Assembly: GCA_963838885.1 (NCBI GenBank)
Contig: CAWITB010000048.1
Span: 1-64,000 of the forward strand
Length of the DNA: 64,000 nucleotides
DNA from: JAICMB01 sp963838885
GTDB taxonomy: Bacteria; Acidobacteriota; Terriglobia; Bryobacterales; Bryobacteraceae
Direction of reading: 5' to 3'
The notes under the pieces were generated by a model that ran no database searches, had not been told where the DNA came from, and saw only the letters and a list, made by a program, of their open reading frames with translations. The position numbers were made by a program, and so were the translations under genes. Of this stretch, positions 45,022-54,051 are shown piece by piece. The stretch's first letter is position 1; each line of letters opens with the position of its first letter.

Positions 45022-46050
45022 ATGGACGAGAAAGAACGCAGCCGCACGCTTACGTTAACGTTGGGCCAAATCGAGAAGCAATTCGGGAAGGGTTCCGTGC
45101 TGCGGCTTGGCTCGAAAGAAGCGATCGTCCCGGTGTCAACCATTTCGAGCGGCTCTATTTCGCTCGATCATGCGCTCGGCGCCGGCGGCTTTCCCCGCGG
45201 GCGTATTTCCGAAATTTTCGGCCCGGAATCCTCGGGTAAGACCACCGTCGCACTGCAGGTGATCGCGGAGGCGCAGAAGGGCGGCGGGATGGCGGCGTTC
45301 ATCGACGTCGAGCATGCCCTCGATCCGGCGTATGCCAGAAAGCTGGGCGTCGATGTCGACAATTTGCTCGTGTCGCAGCCGGACTATGCCGAGCAGGCGC
45401 TCGAAATCACCAGCGCCCTGATCGCGTCCGGCTCCATCGACGTACTCGTGGTCGACTCCGTCGCCGCGCTGGTACCCAAGGCGGAGCTCGACGGCGAAAT
45501 GGGTGATAGCCATATGGGCGTGCACGCGCGCCTCATGTCACAGGCCATGAGGAAATTGACGGGCATCGTGTCGAAGTCGAATACCTGCCTGATTTTCATC
45601 AACCAGATCCGCGAGAAAATCGGCGTCATGTTCGGTAATCCCGAGACGACCACTGGCGGCCGCGCGCTGAAATTTTACTCCTCGATCCGCGCCGACATCC
45701 GGCGCATCGCGGCGATCAAGGACGGCGATGTTGTGACGGGCAACCGCACGAAAGTCAAGATCGTCAAGAATAAAGTCGCTCCGCCGTTCCGCGAGGCCGA
45801 ATTCGACATCGTTTACGGCGAGGGCATCTCGAAGGAAGGCGATCTGATCGACCTCGGCGTGGCGCAGAACATCGTCGAGAAATCCGGTTCCTGGTACAGC
45901 TACAAGGGCGACCGCATCGGGCAGGGCCGCGAGAATGCCCGGCAGTTCCTGAAGGACAATGTTGATACCCGGATCGAGATCGATGCGGCGTTGCGGAAGA
46001 CGCTCGGACTCGTTAAGAACGGAGCGCGACGGCCGAGCCGGCGCCAGTAG
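45022..46050 (+). CDS. recA: Recombinase RecA
   Basis: A 342-residue recombinase for homologous repair and LexA co-cleavage. Walker A at residues 67-74 (GPESSGKT), Walker B in IDVLVVDSVAALVPKAELDG, L1/L2 DNA-binding loops (EMGDSHMGVHARLMSQAMRK; GVMFGNPETTTGGRALKFYS), and C-terminal basic tail GARRPSRRQ. It is monocistronic: a minus-strand gene follows. No recX adjoins. Confidence 0.98.
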   Translation: MDEKERSRTLTLTLGQIEKQFGKGSVLRLGSKEAIVPVSTISSGSISLDHALGAGGFPRGRISEIFGPESSGKTTVALQVIAEAQKGGGMAAFIDVEHALDPAYARKLGVDVDNLLVSQPDYAEQALEITSALIASGSIDVLVVDSVAALVPKAELDGEMGDSHMGVHARLMSQAMRKLTGIVSKSNTCLIFINQIREKIGVMFGNPETTTGGRALKFYSSIRADIRRIAAIKDGDVVTGNRTKVKIVKNKVAPPFREAEFDIVYGEGISKEGDLIDLGVAQNIVEKSGSWYSYKGDRIGQGRENARQFLKDNVDTRIEIDAALRKTLGLVKNGARRPSRRQ

Positions 46051-46127
46051 TCGAAACGTGCGCGTCCCGCTGCAAGCAGCGCGGCGAAGCGCTAAGCGCG
46101 TCCACTCCTCGCGGTTGCGGCGGAGCG

Positions 46128-46763
46128 TTATTCCTCCCACTCCTTTTCGAGCATTCGCGAGAATTCGACCGAAGAGTACAACTCGAACTGAAAACGCGCC
46201 GGATCGACTGGCGCGAACGAGCATTGGCTCTGCCATATCGCGTAGAGCTGGTCGGCGTAGCGGAAATAGTTGCGGATGCAATCGTTCGACAGCGCGTCAC
46301 GCGCGGGGACCATGGCGAAAATCGAATTCAACCCCACGGCGCGCGTGAAGATGGAGCGATAATCGGCGACCCCCCATTTGCGTAGCTTGTCCTGCACGTT
46401 GCCGGGCGGATTCTGCGCCAGCATGGCGACAAAACTCTGGCGCTTGATGCCGGCCGTAATCGCATCGCTATTCCGCGCGACGCACTCCATGCACTGGTCA
46501 ACCCAGCGCAGCACGTCGCATCCCACATAGAACAGCATGCGGATCTCACAGTAGCGGCCGTCCAGAACCTTGCGGTCCAGATCTTCCGGCGTGTTTTCAC
46601 CGCTGGGCAGCAGGCCTTGCAAGGCGAGACTCGCCCGCGAACTGTCAACCAGCCGCTGCGGACCGGCTGCATCTGAAAAAGGGTGGAGGATGAGCGGCGG
46701 TAAGGAGTACGCGGCTTGAATTTCCATTAGGGTCGTCGATTCTGCGGGCATTCCGGTAACCAT
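46128..46763 (-). CDS. Conserved-looking protein of unknown function
   Basis: A 211-residue protein, probably cytoplasmic and mainly helical. Noticeable segments: IQAAYSLPPLILHPFSDAAG, GRYCEIRMLFYVGCDVLRWV and RNYFRYADQLYAIWQSQCSF. Six cysteines are spread through it and the C-terminus is acidic (MLEKEWEE). Codon use fits neighbouring genes. I do not recognise a family. It lies just upstream of recA's 3' end on the opposite strand and 22 bp downstream of the M28 peptidase gene's start-proximal partner, with no operon implied. Confidence 0.6.
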   Translation of the reverse strand: MVTGMPAESTTLMEIQAAYSLPPLILHPFSDAAGPQRLVDSSRASLALQGLLPSGENTPEDLDRKVLDGRYCEIRMLFYVGCDVLRWVDQCMECVARNSDAITAGIKRQSFVAMLAQNPPGNVQDKLRKWGVADYRSIFTRAVGLNSIFAMVPARDALSNDCIRNYFRYADQLYAIWQSQCSFAPVDPARFQFELYSSVEFSRMLEKEWEE

Positions 46764-46784
46764 TTCTATACCCAGTATGCCGTT

Positions 46785-48587
46785 TCACTTCCGCTCGGTC
46801 AGTAGTACCTTCGCTTCAATCGTATGGTCCCCTCGGAGCACCCTCACAAGTACTTCCTGACCAGGATGTTTGGCCCGTAGCGCGTACGTGAAATCGTACA
46901 GGTTCTGTATTGGCTTGCCGTCAAACTCGATGAGTATGTCGCCGGCCTGCAAACCCGCCTTTGCCGCCGGCGATCCGGGCCGTATGTCCGCGAACCGGAC
47001 GCCATTGGGTAGCTCCGTAAAATCGGGAATGCTGCCGAAATCCGGCCCATAACCGGAGACCTTCCCGGAGTGCGCCGAGGCGTCCGCGACAACCGGATGC
47101 GGGTCCGCGACGCGGACGAACTGCGGCCTCGCTGGATCCTCTTCGAGCCGCGTCATCAACCCCGCCAGCATATCGAGGAGCTTCACGGCCGCGGGCGCGT
47201 CGATCTTGTCCCACGTATCGCTCGGCTTGTGATAATCGGCGTGCAGGCCGGAGAAGAAAAAGAGCACCGGAACTTGCTTGGTCGTGAAGGAGGTGTGATC
47301 GCTCGATCCGTAACCGGCTTCTGAAACGTCGGTGTGATAGTTATAGCGCGCATTGACGTCCGATAGAAGTTTTTGAAAAGTCGTTCCGGTCCCCACGCCG
47401 CCGACATAAAGCCTCCGCTCCCGCACCCGGCCGATCATGTCCAGATTGATCATGGCAACGGCCTTGTCGAGAGGCCGCTCCGGATGGTTCACGTAATAGC
47501 TCGAACCGAGCAGACCCAGTTCTTCCCCCGCGAAGGTCAAAAACAGAATGCCGCGTTTGTGTTTCGGTTGTTGAGAGAACCAATGCGCCAGCTCCAGAAC
47601 GCCCGCCACGCCCGACGCGTTGTCGTCGGCGCCGGGATGTACGGTCCCCGCCAGCGATGGAGCGAGTGAAAACTGGCCGCCCAGGCCGAGATGATCGTAA
47701 TGCGCCCCCAGGATCACGTATTCATCCGTATCGCCGGGCAGATATGCGCCCACATTGTGGACCGTTTTCGTTTCGCGCTCCACGTCGATGTTTCCAGCCA
47801 ATCTCATGCCGGCTGGGAATGCGAAGGAGCGGGGCTGGAGATCCGAATCGATTCCCTTTTCCGTCTGTTCCAGGTCGCGGCCCGCGTCCTCGAACCACTT
47901 TGATACGACGGCGGAGGTCACCTGCACAAAACCGATTCCCGCGTTCGCGGGTCCTTCCGTGGTTCCGAATTTGTCGAGATCGTCTTTATCATTCGGATGC
48001 GCCGCAAGATCGTTCACGAAAACCACCGCGCTCGCGCCGTGCATCTTGGCGTTCGCGGCCTTCGCGAAGATCTGCGAATGCGCTGTGTACACCTTGCCTT
48101 CAAACGCGCTTTTATCGTCGAATTCCTGCGGCTCGTGGCGCAAAATGACAACGATCTTGCCCTTTGCGTCCACCCCCGCATAATCGTCGTACCTGTACTC
48201 GGGCGCGGTGATGCCATATCCCGCGAACACCAGACCGCCCGAGACCCTGCCGGCGCGCGAAAGATTCAGCGGAACAAAATCCTGCTGCAACGTCAAAGTC
48301 CGCTCGCCCTTGCCGTCGCTCTCCGTCAGACGATTGTGCGGACCCAGCATCGCGCTCGTGGTTACGTCGAAGCTCTGAAAATAACTGCTCCCGCTCAGTG
48401 GCGCGAGTCCCAAGTCGCGAAACCGGTTCGCGATGTATTCCCCGGCCTTCTCCAGCTCCGGCGACCCCGTCGCACGTCCTTTCATTTCTTGCGACGCGAG
48501 ATATTTGACGTAGTCGAGATACTCAGTCGGACTGAGATCGGCCGCGAACAGTCCGCCGGCGATCGCGAGACAGGCAAGGACGCGCAT
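46785..48587 (-). CDS. M28 family metallopeptidase with PA and PDZ domains
   Basis: A 600-residue exported zinc aminopeptidase-like enzyme. Signal peptide (RVLACLAIAGGLFAADL), a PA insert (about 130-230), then the M28 core with zinc ligands in AHYDHLGLGG, HPGADDNASGVAGVLELAHW, TFAGEELGLLGSSYYV, MINLDMIGRV and GSSDHTSF. A C-terminal PDZ domain (about 515-600: DIRPGSPAAKAGLQAGDILI) follows. Such PA-M28-PDZ proteins degrade peptides in the periplasm. The DsbA-like gene is directly upstream (15 bp) and may be co-transcribed. Confidence 0.93.
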   Translation of the reverse strand: MRVLACLAIAGGLFAADLSPTEYLDYVKYLASQEMKGRATGSPELEKAGEYIANRFRDLGLAPLSGSSYFQSFDVTTSAMLGPHNRLTESDGKGERTLTLQQDFVPLNLSRAGRVSGGLVFAGYGITAPEYRYDDYAGVDAKGKIVVILRHEPQEFDDKSAFEGKVYTAHSQIFAKAANAKMHGASAVVFVNDLAAHPNDKDDLDKFGTTEGPANAGIGFVQVTSAVVSKWFEDAGRDLEQTEKGIDSDLQPRSFAFPAGMRLAGNIDVERETKTVHNVGAYLPGDTDEYVILGAHYDHLGLGGQFSLAPSLAGTVHPGADDNASGVAGVLELAHWFSQQPKHKRGILFLTFAGEELGLLGSSYYVNHPERPLDKAVAMINLDMIGRVRERRLYVGGVGTGTTFQKLLSDVNARYNYHTDVSEAGYGSSDHTSFTTKQVPVLFFFSGLHADYHKPSDTWDKIDAPAAVKLLDMLAGLMTRLEEDPARPQFVRVADPHPVVADASAHSGKVSGYGPDFGSIPDFTELPNGVRFADIRPGSPAAKAGLQAGDILIEFDGKPIQNLYDFTYALRAKHPGQEVLVRVLRGDHTIEAKVLLTERK

Positions 48588-48601
48588 GGATGTTTTCGCG
48601 T

Positions 48602-49510
48602 CTACTTGTTCAGCGCGGAGGGTATCTTCACTTCACAGCACTTCTCGCCCGCATCGGGATTATTCTTGGCGAACTCCAGCTCGGCGTCGATCAAGGCCTT
48701 CAGATTTTGCCACGGAATGCTGCCGGGAATGCGCCGCCCATTGATGAACATCGTCGGCGTCTGATCAATCTTCAGACCTTTTCCTTCCGCCAGCGATTTG
48801 TCCACTTCCCCAGCGGTCGCCTGCGTCTCCATGCAGCGTGAAAGCTGCAGGGTATCAAGGTTCTTCGTCTTCGCGAATTCCAGAACCTTGTCCTTCAAAT
48901 TATCCGAAGTGATGTCCGTCTGATGATCGTAAATCCAGTCGTAAAAATCCCAGAATGCGACCGGGTTCTGACGGAAAATACAGCGGCCCGCGATCGCTCC
49001 CGCTTTGGCCCAGGGATGAATCTGTTCCAGCGGAAAGTCCTTGAAGTAGACGCGCACCTGCGTGGGGTAGTCCTTCGTGACGTTGTCGCGGATGATCTTC
49101 GCTTCCTCTTTGCAGGCCGGGCATTGGAAGTCGCTATAGAGCACGATCACCAGCGGAGCCCCCGGCGCGCCGAAGCTTGGGGAAAGATCCGTATGAATTT
49201 TGTCGAGCTCAGGCTGGAAGGGGCTGTGCTTAATGTCGAAAATCTTTCCGTAGACGACCTGTTGTCCGTCGTTGGACGTGTAAAAAACTTCGTCTTGTGA
49301 GCGGCCTTGATATAGCATGTGGACGTCCACTTGTTTTAGGCCCGGTATGACGGACGGCTTAGGATCGTCGATGGTCAATTGCACACGCGGATCGACCAGC
49401 AAAAGATGTCGCACGTAGGCTTCGAACGTCGGCTTGTCGAACGCCGATTTCGGCTTGACCTGCGCCGTCGCGGTCAAAGCGCACAGCGCGGCCAGGAGGA
49501 GGAAACGCAT
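48602..49510 (-). CDS. Exported DsbA-like thioredoxin-fold protein
   Basis: About 302 residues from the ATG at 49508-49510, where a signal peptide begins (RFLLLAALCALTATAQ). The open frame runs on into an upstream Uma2 pseudogene, but that part is unrelated. Thioredoxin-like domain from about 108: LVIVLYSDFQCPACKEEAKI with C130-P-A-C133, then DQTPTMFINGRRIPGS with the cis-proline loop. The N-terminal 100 residues form a separate alpha/beta extension. It would oxidise or isomerise disulphides in exported proteins. The M28 peptidase gene follows in the same direction. Confidence 0.9.
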   Translation of the reverse strand: MRFLLLAALCALTATAQVKPKSAFDKPTFEAYVRHLLLVDPRVQLTIDDPKPSVIPGLKQVDVHMLYQGRSQDEVFYTSNDGQQVVYGKIFDIKHSPFQPELDKIHTDLSPSFGAPGAPLVIVLYSDFQCPACKEEAKIIRDNVTKDYPTQVRVYFKDFPLEQIHPWAKAGAIAGRCIFRQNPVAFWDFYDWIYDHQTDITSDNLKDKVLEFAKTKNLDTLQLSRCMETQATAGEVDKSLAEGKGLKIDQTPTMFINGRRIPGSIPWQNLKALIDAELEFAKNNPDAGEKCCEVKIPSALNK

Positions 49511-49537
49511 ATAGGCCCATTGTAACTTGAGCCGTTT

Positions 49538-50040
49538 AGGCGCGGTCGAAGAGATCTTTGAGGCGAATCGAAAAACGGGGATCAGGCCGGACCGAAATTC
49601 GTCGTTTTCACGGAGGAAGCGATCACCGTGCTCGGAATAAAGTATTGCCAAACGCAGCACGGGAATCAGAAACCAGACTTCCCTTGTCCCGTACTCCCGG
49701 TAACGGTTCAGTTTCCCTATGGTCCCCATGCGCTCGTTGGTGGAAGCGATCTCGGTGGCCATGTCGGTGTCATAGATGCGGGCGACCTTATCGCGGCGAT
49801 AAAGCTCACCTCCGGCACATGGACGTTCTCCCCGAATGCGAATTCCTGCTCCGATATAATGCCGCCAAGGTTGCGTTCGCGTGCGTACGGCCGCAGTAGT
49901 TCGATCAGAAAGTCTCTCAAACTGTTGTGTTACGCAGTATTTCCAGGTACGGCGAGCAACTCTCCATATACCAGCTCGTGGTTTTTCGCGAGCGCTTCGG
50001 GAAGATTCTCGAAATCCTCATCGTCAATTCGCCGAGTACA
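49538..50040 (-). pseudogene. Uma2-family pseudogene (copy of the intact gene upstream)
   Basis: Fragments in two frames repeat the neighbouring Uma2 protein: EQEFAFGENVHVPEVSF, LNRYREYGTREVWFLIPV and ENDEFRSGLIPVF correspond to EQDYAFGENAHGPDVSF, ILRYREFGTKEVWLIMI and ENDEFRSDLIPGF there. Start, middle and frame are broken (for example one base missing near 50025). A local duplication followed by decay; its tail is in frame with the DsbA-like gene, giving a false longer ORF. Confidence 0.8.
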
Positions 50041-50056
50041 CCGCTATTCCGACAGT

Positions 50057-50590
50057 TCAATCGCAATCGAACAGGTCTTTGAGACGAATCGAGAATCCGG
50101 GAATCAGGTCGGAGCGAAATTCGTCATTCTCGTTCAGCACCCGTTCATCGTTTTCCGTGAACAAGAAGGCCCGGCGGCTCCGAATCATGATCAGCCAGAC
50201 TTCTTTCGTTCCGAATTCGCGGTAACGTAAGATTTTTTGCATCGTCTCGTCAAGCCGATCGTTCCGCGACGAGACTTCGATCGCCAGGTCTGGCACGAAC
50301 ATCTGAACGCGGCGGTACATTTCAAGTCGCGCGCGCTTATCCGGCAACAGAAAGCTCACGTCCGGCCCATGCGCGTTCTCGCCAAACGCGTAGTCTTGTT
50401 CCACCAAGACTTTGCCCAGCTTGCGCTTCCGTACGTAGAGGAGGAGCTCCGCAGCGAGCAGGTCCCGCAAACTGATGTGAGCCGGTACATTTCCAGACAC
50501 GTCGATCAGTTCTCCACCCACCAGCTCGTGATTGTGCGCGAGCGCTTCGGGAAGATTCTCGAAATCCTCGATGGTGAGTTCCGCGACCAA
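50057..50590 (-). CDS. Uma2-family restriction-endonuclease-fold protein
   Basis: A 177-residue protein with the Uma2 (DUF820) fold, a PD-(D/E)xK nuclease-like family common in cyanobacteria, Acidobacteria and Planctomycetes, often in many copies; cellular role unknown. Motifs: TIEDFENLPEALAHNHELVG, GENAHGPDVSFL (catalytic-type Asp), FVPDLAIEVSSRNDRLDE, and ILRYREFGTKEVWLI. The start codon ATG 50590 follows a normal spacer from the altronate dehydratase stop. A decayed copy lies immediately downstream. Confidence 0.85.
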   Translation of the reverse strand: MVAELTIEDFENLPEALAHNHELVGGELIDVSGNVPAHISLRDLLAAELLLYVRKRKLGKVLVEQDYAFGENAHGPDVSFLLPDKRARLEMYRRVQMFVPDLAIEVSSRNDRLDETMQKILRYREFGTKEVWLIMIRSRRAFLFTENDERVLNENDEFRSDLIPGFSIRLKDLFDCD

Positions 50591-50605
50591 GGCCGTAACG
50601 ATATC

Positions 50606-52144
50606 CTATAACACCGGCCCAATCCGCCACGGCACAAACTCCTTGTGCCCCAGCCGTTCGCTGCACGTCCGCTCTCCCGATGCTACCCGCAGCGCAAGAT
50701 CGAAAATCTCCTGCCCGATCTGCCGAACCGTCGCCTCTCCATCGGCTATGCGGCCCGCGTTCACATCCATGTTGTCGCGCATGCGCCGGTACGTCGCGCT
50801 GTTACTCGCGATCTTTATCACAGGGATGGTTGGAAACCCAATGGCGCTGCCGCGCCCCGTCGTAAAGGCAATCAGATTCACGCCTCCGGCGGCAAGTCCG
50901 GTCAGCGACACCGGATCGTAACCGGGCGTGTTCATGAAGACGAATCCCGGCGACTGTATGCGCTCGGCGTAATCGACCACATCGTTCAACAGCGAAGTAC
51001 CCGCCTTCGCCACCGCCCCCAGCGATTTCTCGAGAATGTTGGTCAGCCCGCCTTCCTTGTTCCCAGGCGATGGATTGTCGTCGAAGCTGCCGCCGAAGCG
51101 GCGCAAATAATCCTTATAACCCCGCACAAAACCAAGCAGCCGCTCCGCCACCGCGCGATTACGCGCACGCCGCACCAGCAAATGCTCCGCCCCGAAGATC
51201 TCGGTCGTCTCGGCCAGCACCGCCGTCGCGCCGATCGCCGCCAACATGTCGGAGCAGACCCCCAGCGCCGGATTCGCCGTGATCCCTGAGAACGAATCCG
51301 AGCCGCCGCAATTCAACCCTAGAACGATTTTCGACGCTGCCGTCTCGACGCGCCGCTCGCTCGCCGCCCTTTCGATCATCTTAGCGATTTCACCCCGCGC
51401 CGCTTCCACCGTGGCCCGCGTTCCACCGCTCGATTGCAGCGTCATGCCGACCAGCCGATGCGTTCGCGCGCCACCCTTGCCCAAGTAATGGTCGATCTGA
51501 TTGGTCTCGCATCCCAGCCCCAGAATGATCGCGGCCGCTACGTTCGGATGGTTCAACACGCCCCCAAGCGTTCGCTGCAATTGCGCCAGATCCGCCCCGG
51601 CATTGTGCCCGCAGCCTTCGCCATGCGGAAATGCGACCACCCCATCCACGTTGGCGGGCAGCCGCTCGCCCCCGAAGCTCTCCGCGATCAGCTCCGCCGT
51701 GTGCGCCGCGCAATTACTCGCCGCCACAACCGCGATAAAGTTGCGAGTGCCCACACGGCCGTCCTCGCGCGGGTAACCGGCAAACGCGGGAACGTTCGCG
51801 GGCGCCGCGGGCAGCGCGCGATCCACCGATGGAAATTCGTAATCGAACGAAAGCTCCTCAAACGATACGTTATGCGTGTGTACGTGACGCCCCGGCTCGA
51901 TGCGAACGCGCGCCCGTCCCATCACCTGGCCGTATCGAATGAGCGCTTCGCCCGCCGCAATCTCCCGCACCGCTACCTTATGCCCCGCCGCTATGGGATC
52001 TTCCACCACGATCGAGCGGTCCCCAACGCGAATCTTCTGCCCCGCCCCCAGCGGAACACGAGCGATCGCCACGTTATCCGATCCGTTGAGATGAATGACG
52101 GCGTTCTCCGCGGTCGGAAGCTTCGTGATTTCGAGCAGTCCCAT
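50606..52144 (-). CDS. uxaA: Altronate dehydratase family (UxaA-like)
   Basis: A 512-residue sugar-acid dehydratase. The N-terminal SAF domain (VAIARVPLGAGQKIRVGDRS, AAGHKVAVREIAAGEALIRY) is followed by GRHVHTHNVSFEEL, VGTRNFIAVVAASNCAAHTA, PHGEGCGHN, the catalytic-domain LGLGCETNQIDHYL, LNCGGSDSFSGITANPALGV and ILEKSLGAVAKAGTSLLNDV. UxaA/GarD enzymes dehydrate D-altronate or D-galactarate for hexuronate breakdown. Which of the two is used here is not certain; no other uronate genes are in the window. The HxHxH protein gene lies 2 bp upstream, so the pair is an operon. Confidence 0.88.
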   Translation of the reverse strand: MGLLEITKLPTAENAVIHLNGSDNVAIARVPLGAGQKIRVGDRSIVVEDPIAAGHKVAVREIAAGEALIRYGQVMGRARVRIEPGRHVHTHNVSFEELSFDYEFPSVDRALPAAPANVPAFAGYPREDGRVGTRNFIAVVAASNCAAHTAELIAESFGGERLPANVDGVVAFPHGEGCGHNAGADLAQLQRTLGGVLNHPNVAAAIILGLGCETNQIDHYLGKGGARTHRLVGMTLQSSGGTRATVEAARGEIAKMIERAASERRVETAASKIVLGLNCGGSDSFSGITANPALGVCSDMLAAIGATAVLAETTEIFGAEHLLVRRARNRAVAERLLGFVRGYKDYLRRFGGSFDDNPSPGNKEGGLTNILEKSLGAVAKAGTSLLNDVVDYAERIQSPGFVFMNTPGYDPVSLTGLAAGGVNLIAFTTGRGSAIGFPTIPVIKIASNSATYRRMRDNMDVNAGRIADGEATVRQIGQEIFDLALRVASGERTCSERLGHKEFVPWRIGPVL

Positions 52145-52146
52145 AT

Positions 52147-52689
52147 CTACCTCAACAGTACGGTTTCCGTAATCGGCCCGTCCGTATGGACGTGCAGCCC
52201 GGTCGAGACCGCATGGATCCAGAATCCTTCACCCTTGCGCGGCGCGGGAACGTCTCCCATTCCCTTCACCAGAACGAATTGATCGTTCTCCGTCTGCTGC
52301 ATCCATTTTCCCAGGTGCAGATGAACGTGGCACTGCGTCTGTACCTCGGGCGCATTGTATGCGATGCCCCAGTCGTTTCCGAACAGCTCTCGCGCTTTTT
52401 CCATCGCGGCCCGCAGCAATTCCACCTGCTGGCCTCGCGTCAACTGATCGAAGGAGCGCTCGTGCTCGCGCGGCAGCGCCAGCCAGCGATTAGGCTTCGT
52501 CGGGTTGACGTCATGCAGAAAAAAAATAGACTCGTTCGCGGGCTGTTTTTCGGCCTCTCGGCACAACGCGCACTCGCGCGCCTCGAGCGTCTCCGGCCGC
52601 GCCGCATCGCAATGGCAGGTAACGATATCCGCCCGCGACAGCAGCGCCCCCAGCGCCGCCAACAACAAAATATGCCGCACTTGCTTCAA
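52147..52689 (-). CDS. Exported HIT-like (HxHxH) protein
   Basis: A 180-residue protein with a signal peptide (VRHILLLAALGALLSRADI). Features: CHCDAARPETLEARECALC near the N-terminus (a Cys cluster), FFLHDVNPTKPNRWLALPRE, and CHVHLHLGKWMQQTE, which holds the His-x-His-x-His triad of the HIT/GalT-like nucleotide hydrolase superfamily. Export of a HIT-like domain is unusual; it recalls CDP-diacylglycerol pyrophosphatase. It is 2 bp upstream of the altronate dehydratase gene. Confidence 0.75.
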   Translation of the reverse strand: MKQVRHILLLAALGALLSRADIVTCHCDAARPETLEARECALCREAEKQPANESIFFLHDVNPTKPNRWLALPREHERSFDQLTRGQQVELLRAAMEKARELFGNDWGIAYNAPEVQTQCHVHLHLGKWMQQTENDQFVLVKGMGDVPAPRKGEGFWIHAVSTGLHVHTDGPITETVLLR

Positions 52690-52785
52690 GTATACCGGCC
52701 TCGCCCGTCGCGTCTCTCATTAAACGCGAACTCGGCTTGCGGCGGCGCTGGGGCGGCGTTCGTTTATGGCAAGGCGAGATCCGCC

Positions 52786-54048
52786 TTATCGTGATGCCGG
52801 GAGGACCGTTCCGCGGCACTCACCAAAACCGATACGGGGATGGCTAGGGCATTGGCAATAGGCTCGGAAGATGATTTCGTCGCCGTCCGCGAGGAATGTG
52901 CGGGTCTCGCCGCTGGGCAATTGGAGAGGATCGGCGCCGCGGCGGGTGATCTCGAGAAGGCAGCCGAGGGAGTCTTGAGCGGGACCCGAGACAGTGCCGC
53001 TGGCTAGCAGGTCGCCGGGGCGAAGATTACAGCCGTTGCTGGCGTGATGCGCGAGGAGTTGTGCGACGGTCCAGTAGAGGTCGCGAAAATTGCCACGGCT
53101 GAGTAGGACGGCGGCGGCCATACGCGACGTCTTGAGATAGACCTCAAGCGTGAGGTCGATGCCGCCGCTTTCGCGATCTTGCGGGGAATAGAGATAGGGT
53201 AGAGGCTCGGGATCGCCGGCGGGGCGTTCGAAGGCGGGGACGCGAAAGGGCGCGAGGGCGTCGAGGGTAACGATCCAGGGCGAGATTGTCGTCGCAAAGT
53301 TTTTTGCCAGAAACGGCCCGAGCGGCTGGTATTCCCACGCCTGGATGTCGCGCGCGGACCAATCGTTGACGAGGCAGAGGCCGAAGATGTGGGGCGCGGC
53401 CTCGTCGATCGGGATCGGCTGGCCTAGCGTGTTTGGCGGGCCGGTGAAGAAGCCGACTTCGAGCTCGTAGTCGAGCGATCGGGTTGGGCCGAAGGTCGGG
53501 CGATCGGAGTTGGGGTCCTTGATTTGGCCGCTGGGGCGGTGAATTGGCGTTCCGCTCACGACGATGGAGGACGCGCGGCCGTGATAGCCGATGGGCACGT
53601 ACTTGTAGTTGGGCAGCAGGGGGTTATCGGGGCGGAAGAGGGCGCCAACGTTGGTGGCGTGGTAGACGGAGGCGTAGAAGTCGGTGTAGTCGCCGATTGC
53701 AGCGGGGAGCTGCATGACGGCTTCGCTGAGCGGGACGAGACAGGATTCCACGCGCGCGCGATCGGGCGAGCCGGATTCGAGCAACTCGGTGAGTCGCTGG
53801 CGGAGTGGGGACCAGGCAGGGCGGCCGAGCGACATCAGATCGTTGAGCGATTCGGATGCACAGGCCGGAGCGAGTGCGTGGCTGAGCAGGCCGATAGCGG
53901 CGCAGCGCTGGAGGTCGAGAACGCGATCACCGATTGCGACGCCGATCGAGGGCCGTTCCTTACCGCGTTTGAAAACGCCGAAGGGGAGATTCTGGAGCGG
54001 GAAATCGGTTTGCGGGCCGTTGGCGGAATCGAGCCAGCTTTCTAGCAT
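52786..54048 (-). CDS. fahA: Fumarylacetoacetase
   Basis: A 420-residue hydrolase that splits fumarylacetoacetate into fumarate and acetoacetate, the last step of tyrosine degradation. FAH features: an SH3-like N-terminus (PFGVFKRGKERPSIGVAIGD), DYTDFYASVYHATNVGALFR (metal-ligand Asp and His), the YKYVPIGYHGRASSIVVSG loop, LDYELEVGFFTGP, WSARDIQAWEYQPLGPFLAK and ASGTVSGPAQDSLGCLLEI. It is third in the hmgA operon, 3 bp after an unknown gene. MaiA and Hpd are not in the window. Confidence 0.96.
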   Translation of the reverse strand: MLESWLDSANGPQTDFPLQNLPFGVFKRGKERPSIGVAIGDRVLDLQRCAAIGLLSHALAPACASESLNDLMSLGRPAWSPLRQRLTELLESGSPDRARVESCLVPLSEAVMQLPAAIGDYTDFYASVYHATNVGALFRPDNPLLPNYKYVPIGYHGRASSIVVSGTPIHRPSGQIKDPNSDRPTFGPTRSLDYELEVGFFTGPPNTLGQPIPIDEAAPHIFGLCLVNDWSARDIQAWEYQPLGPFLAKNFATTISPWIVTLDALAPFRVPAFERPAGDPEPLPYLYSPQDRESGGIDLTLEVYLKTSRMAAAVLLSRGNFRDLYWTVAQLLAHHASNGCNLRPGDLLASGTVSGPAQDSLGCLLEITRRGADPLQLPSGETRTFLADGDEIIFRAYCQCPSHPRIGFGECRGTVLPASR

Positions 54049-54051
54049 TTC

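Noticed and set aside
48602..49762. Uma2-DsbA fusion protein
   Set aside because: The first 84 codons are the tail of a decayed Uma2 copy; the thioredoxin-fold gene has its own signal peptide and start at 49510.
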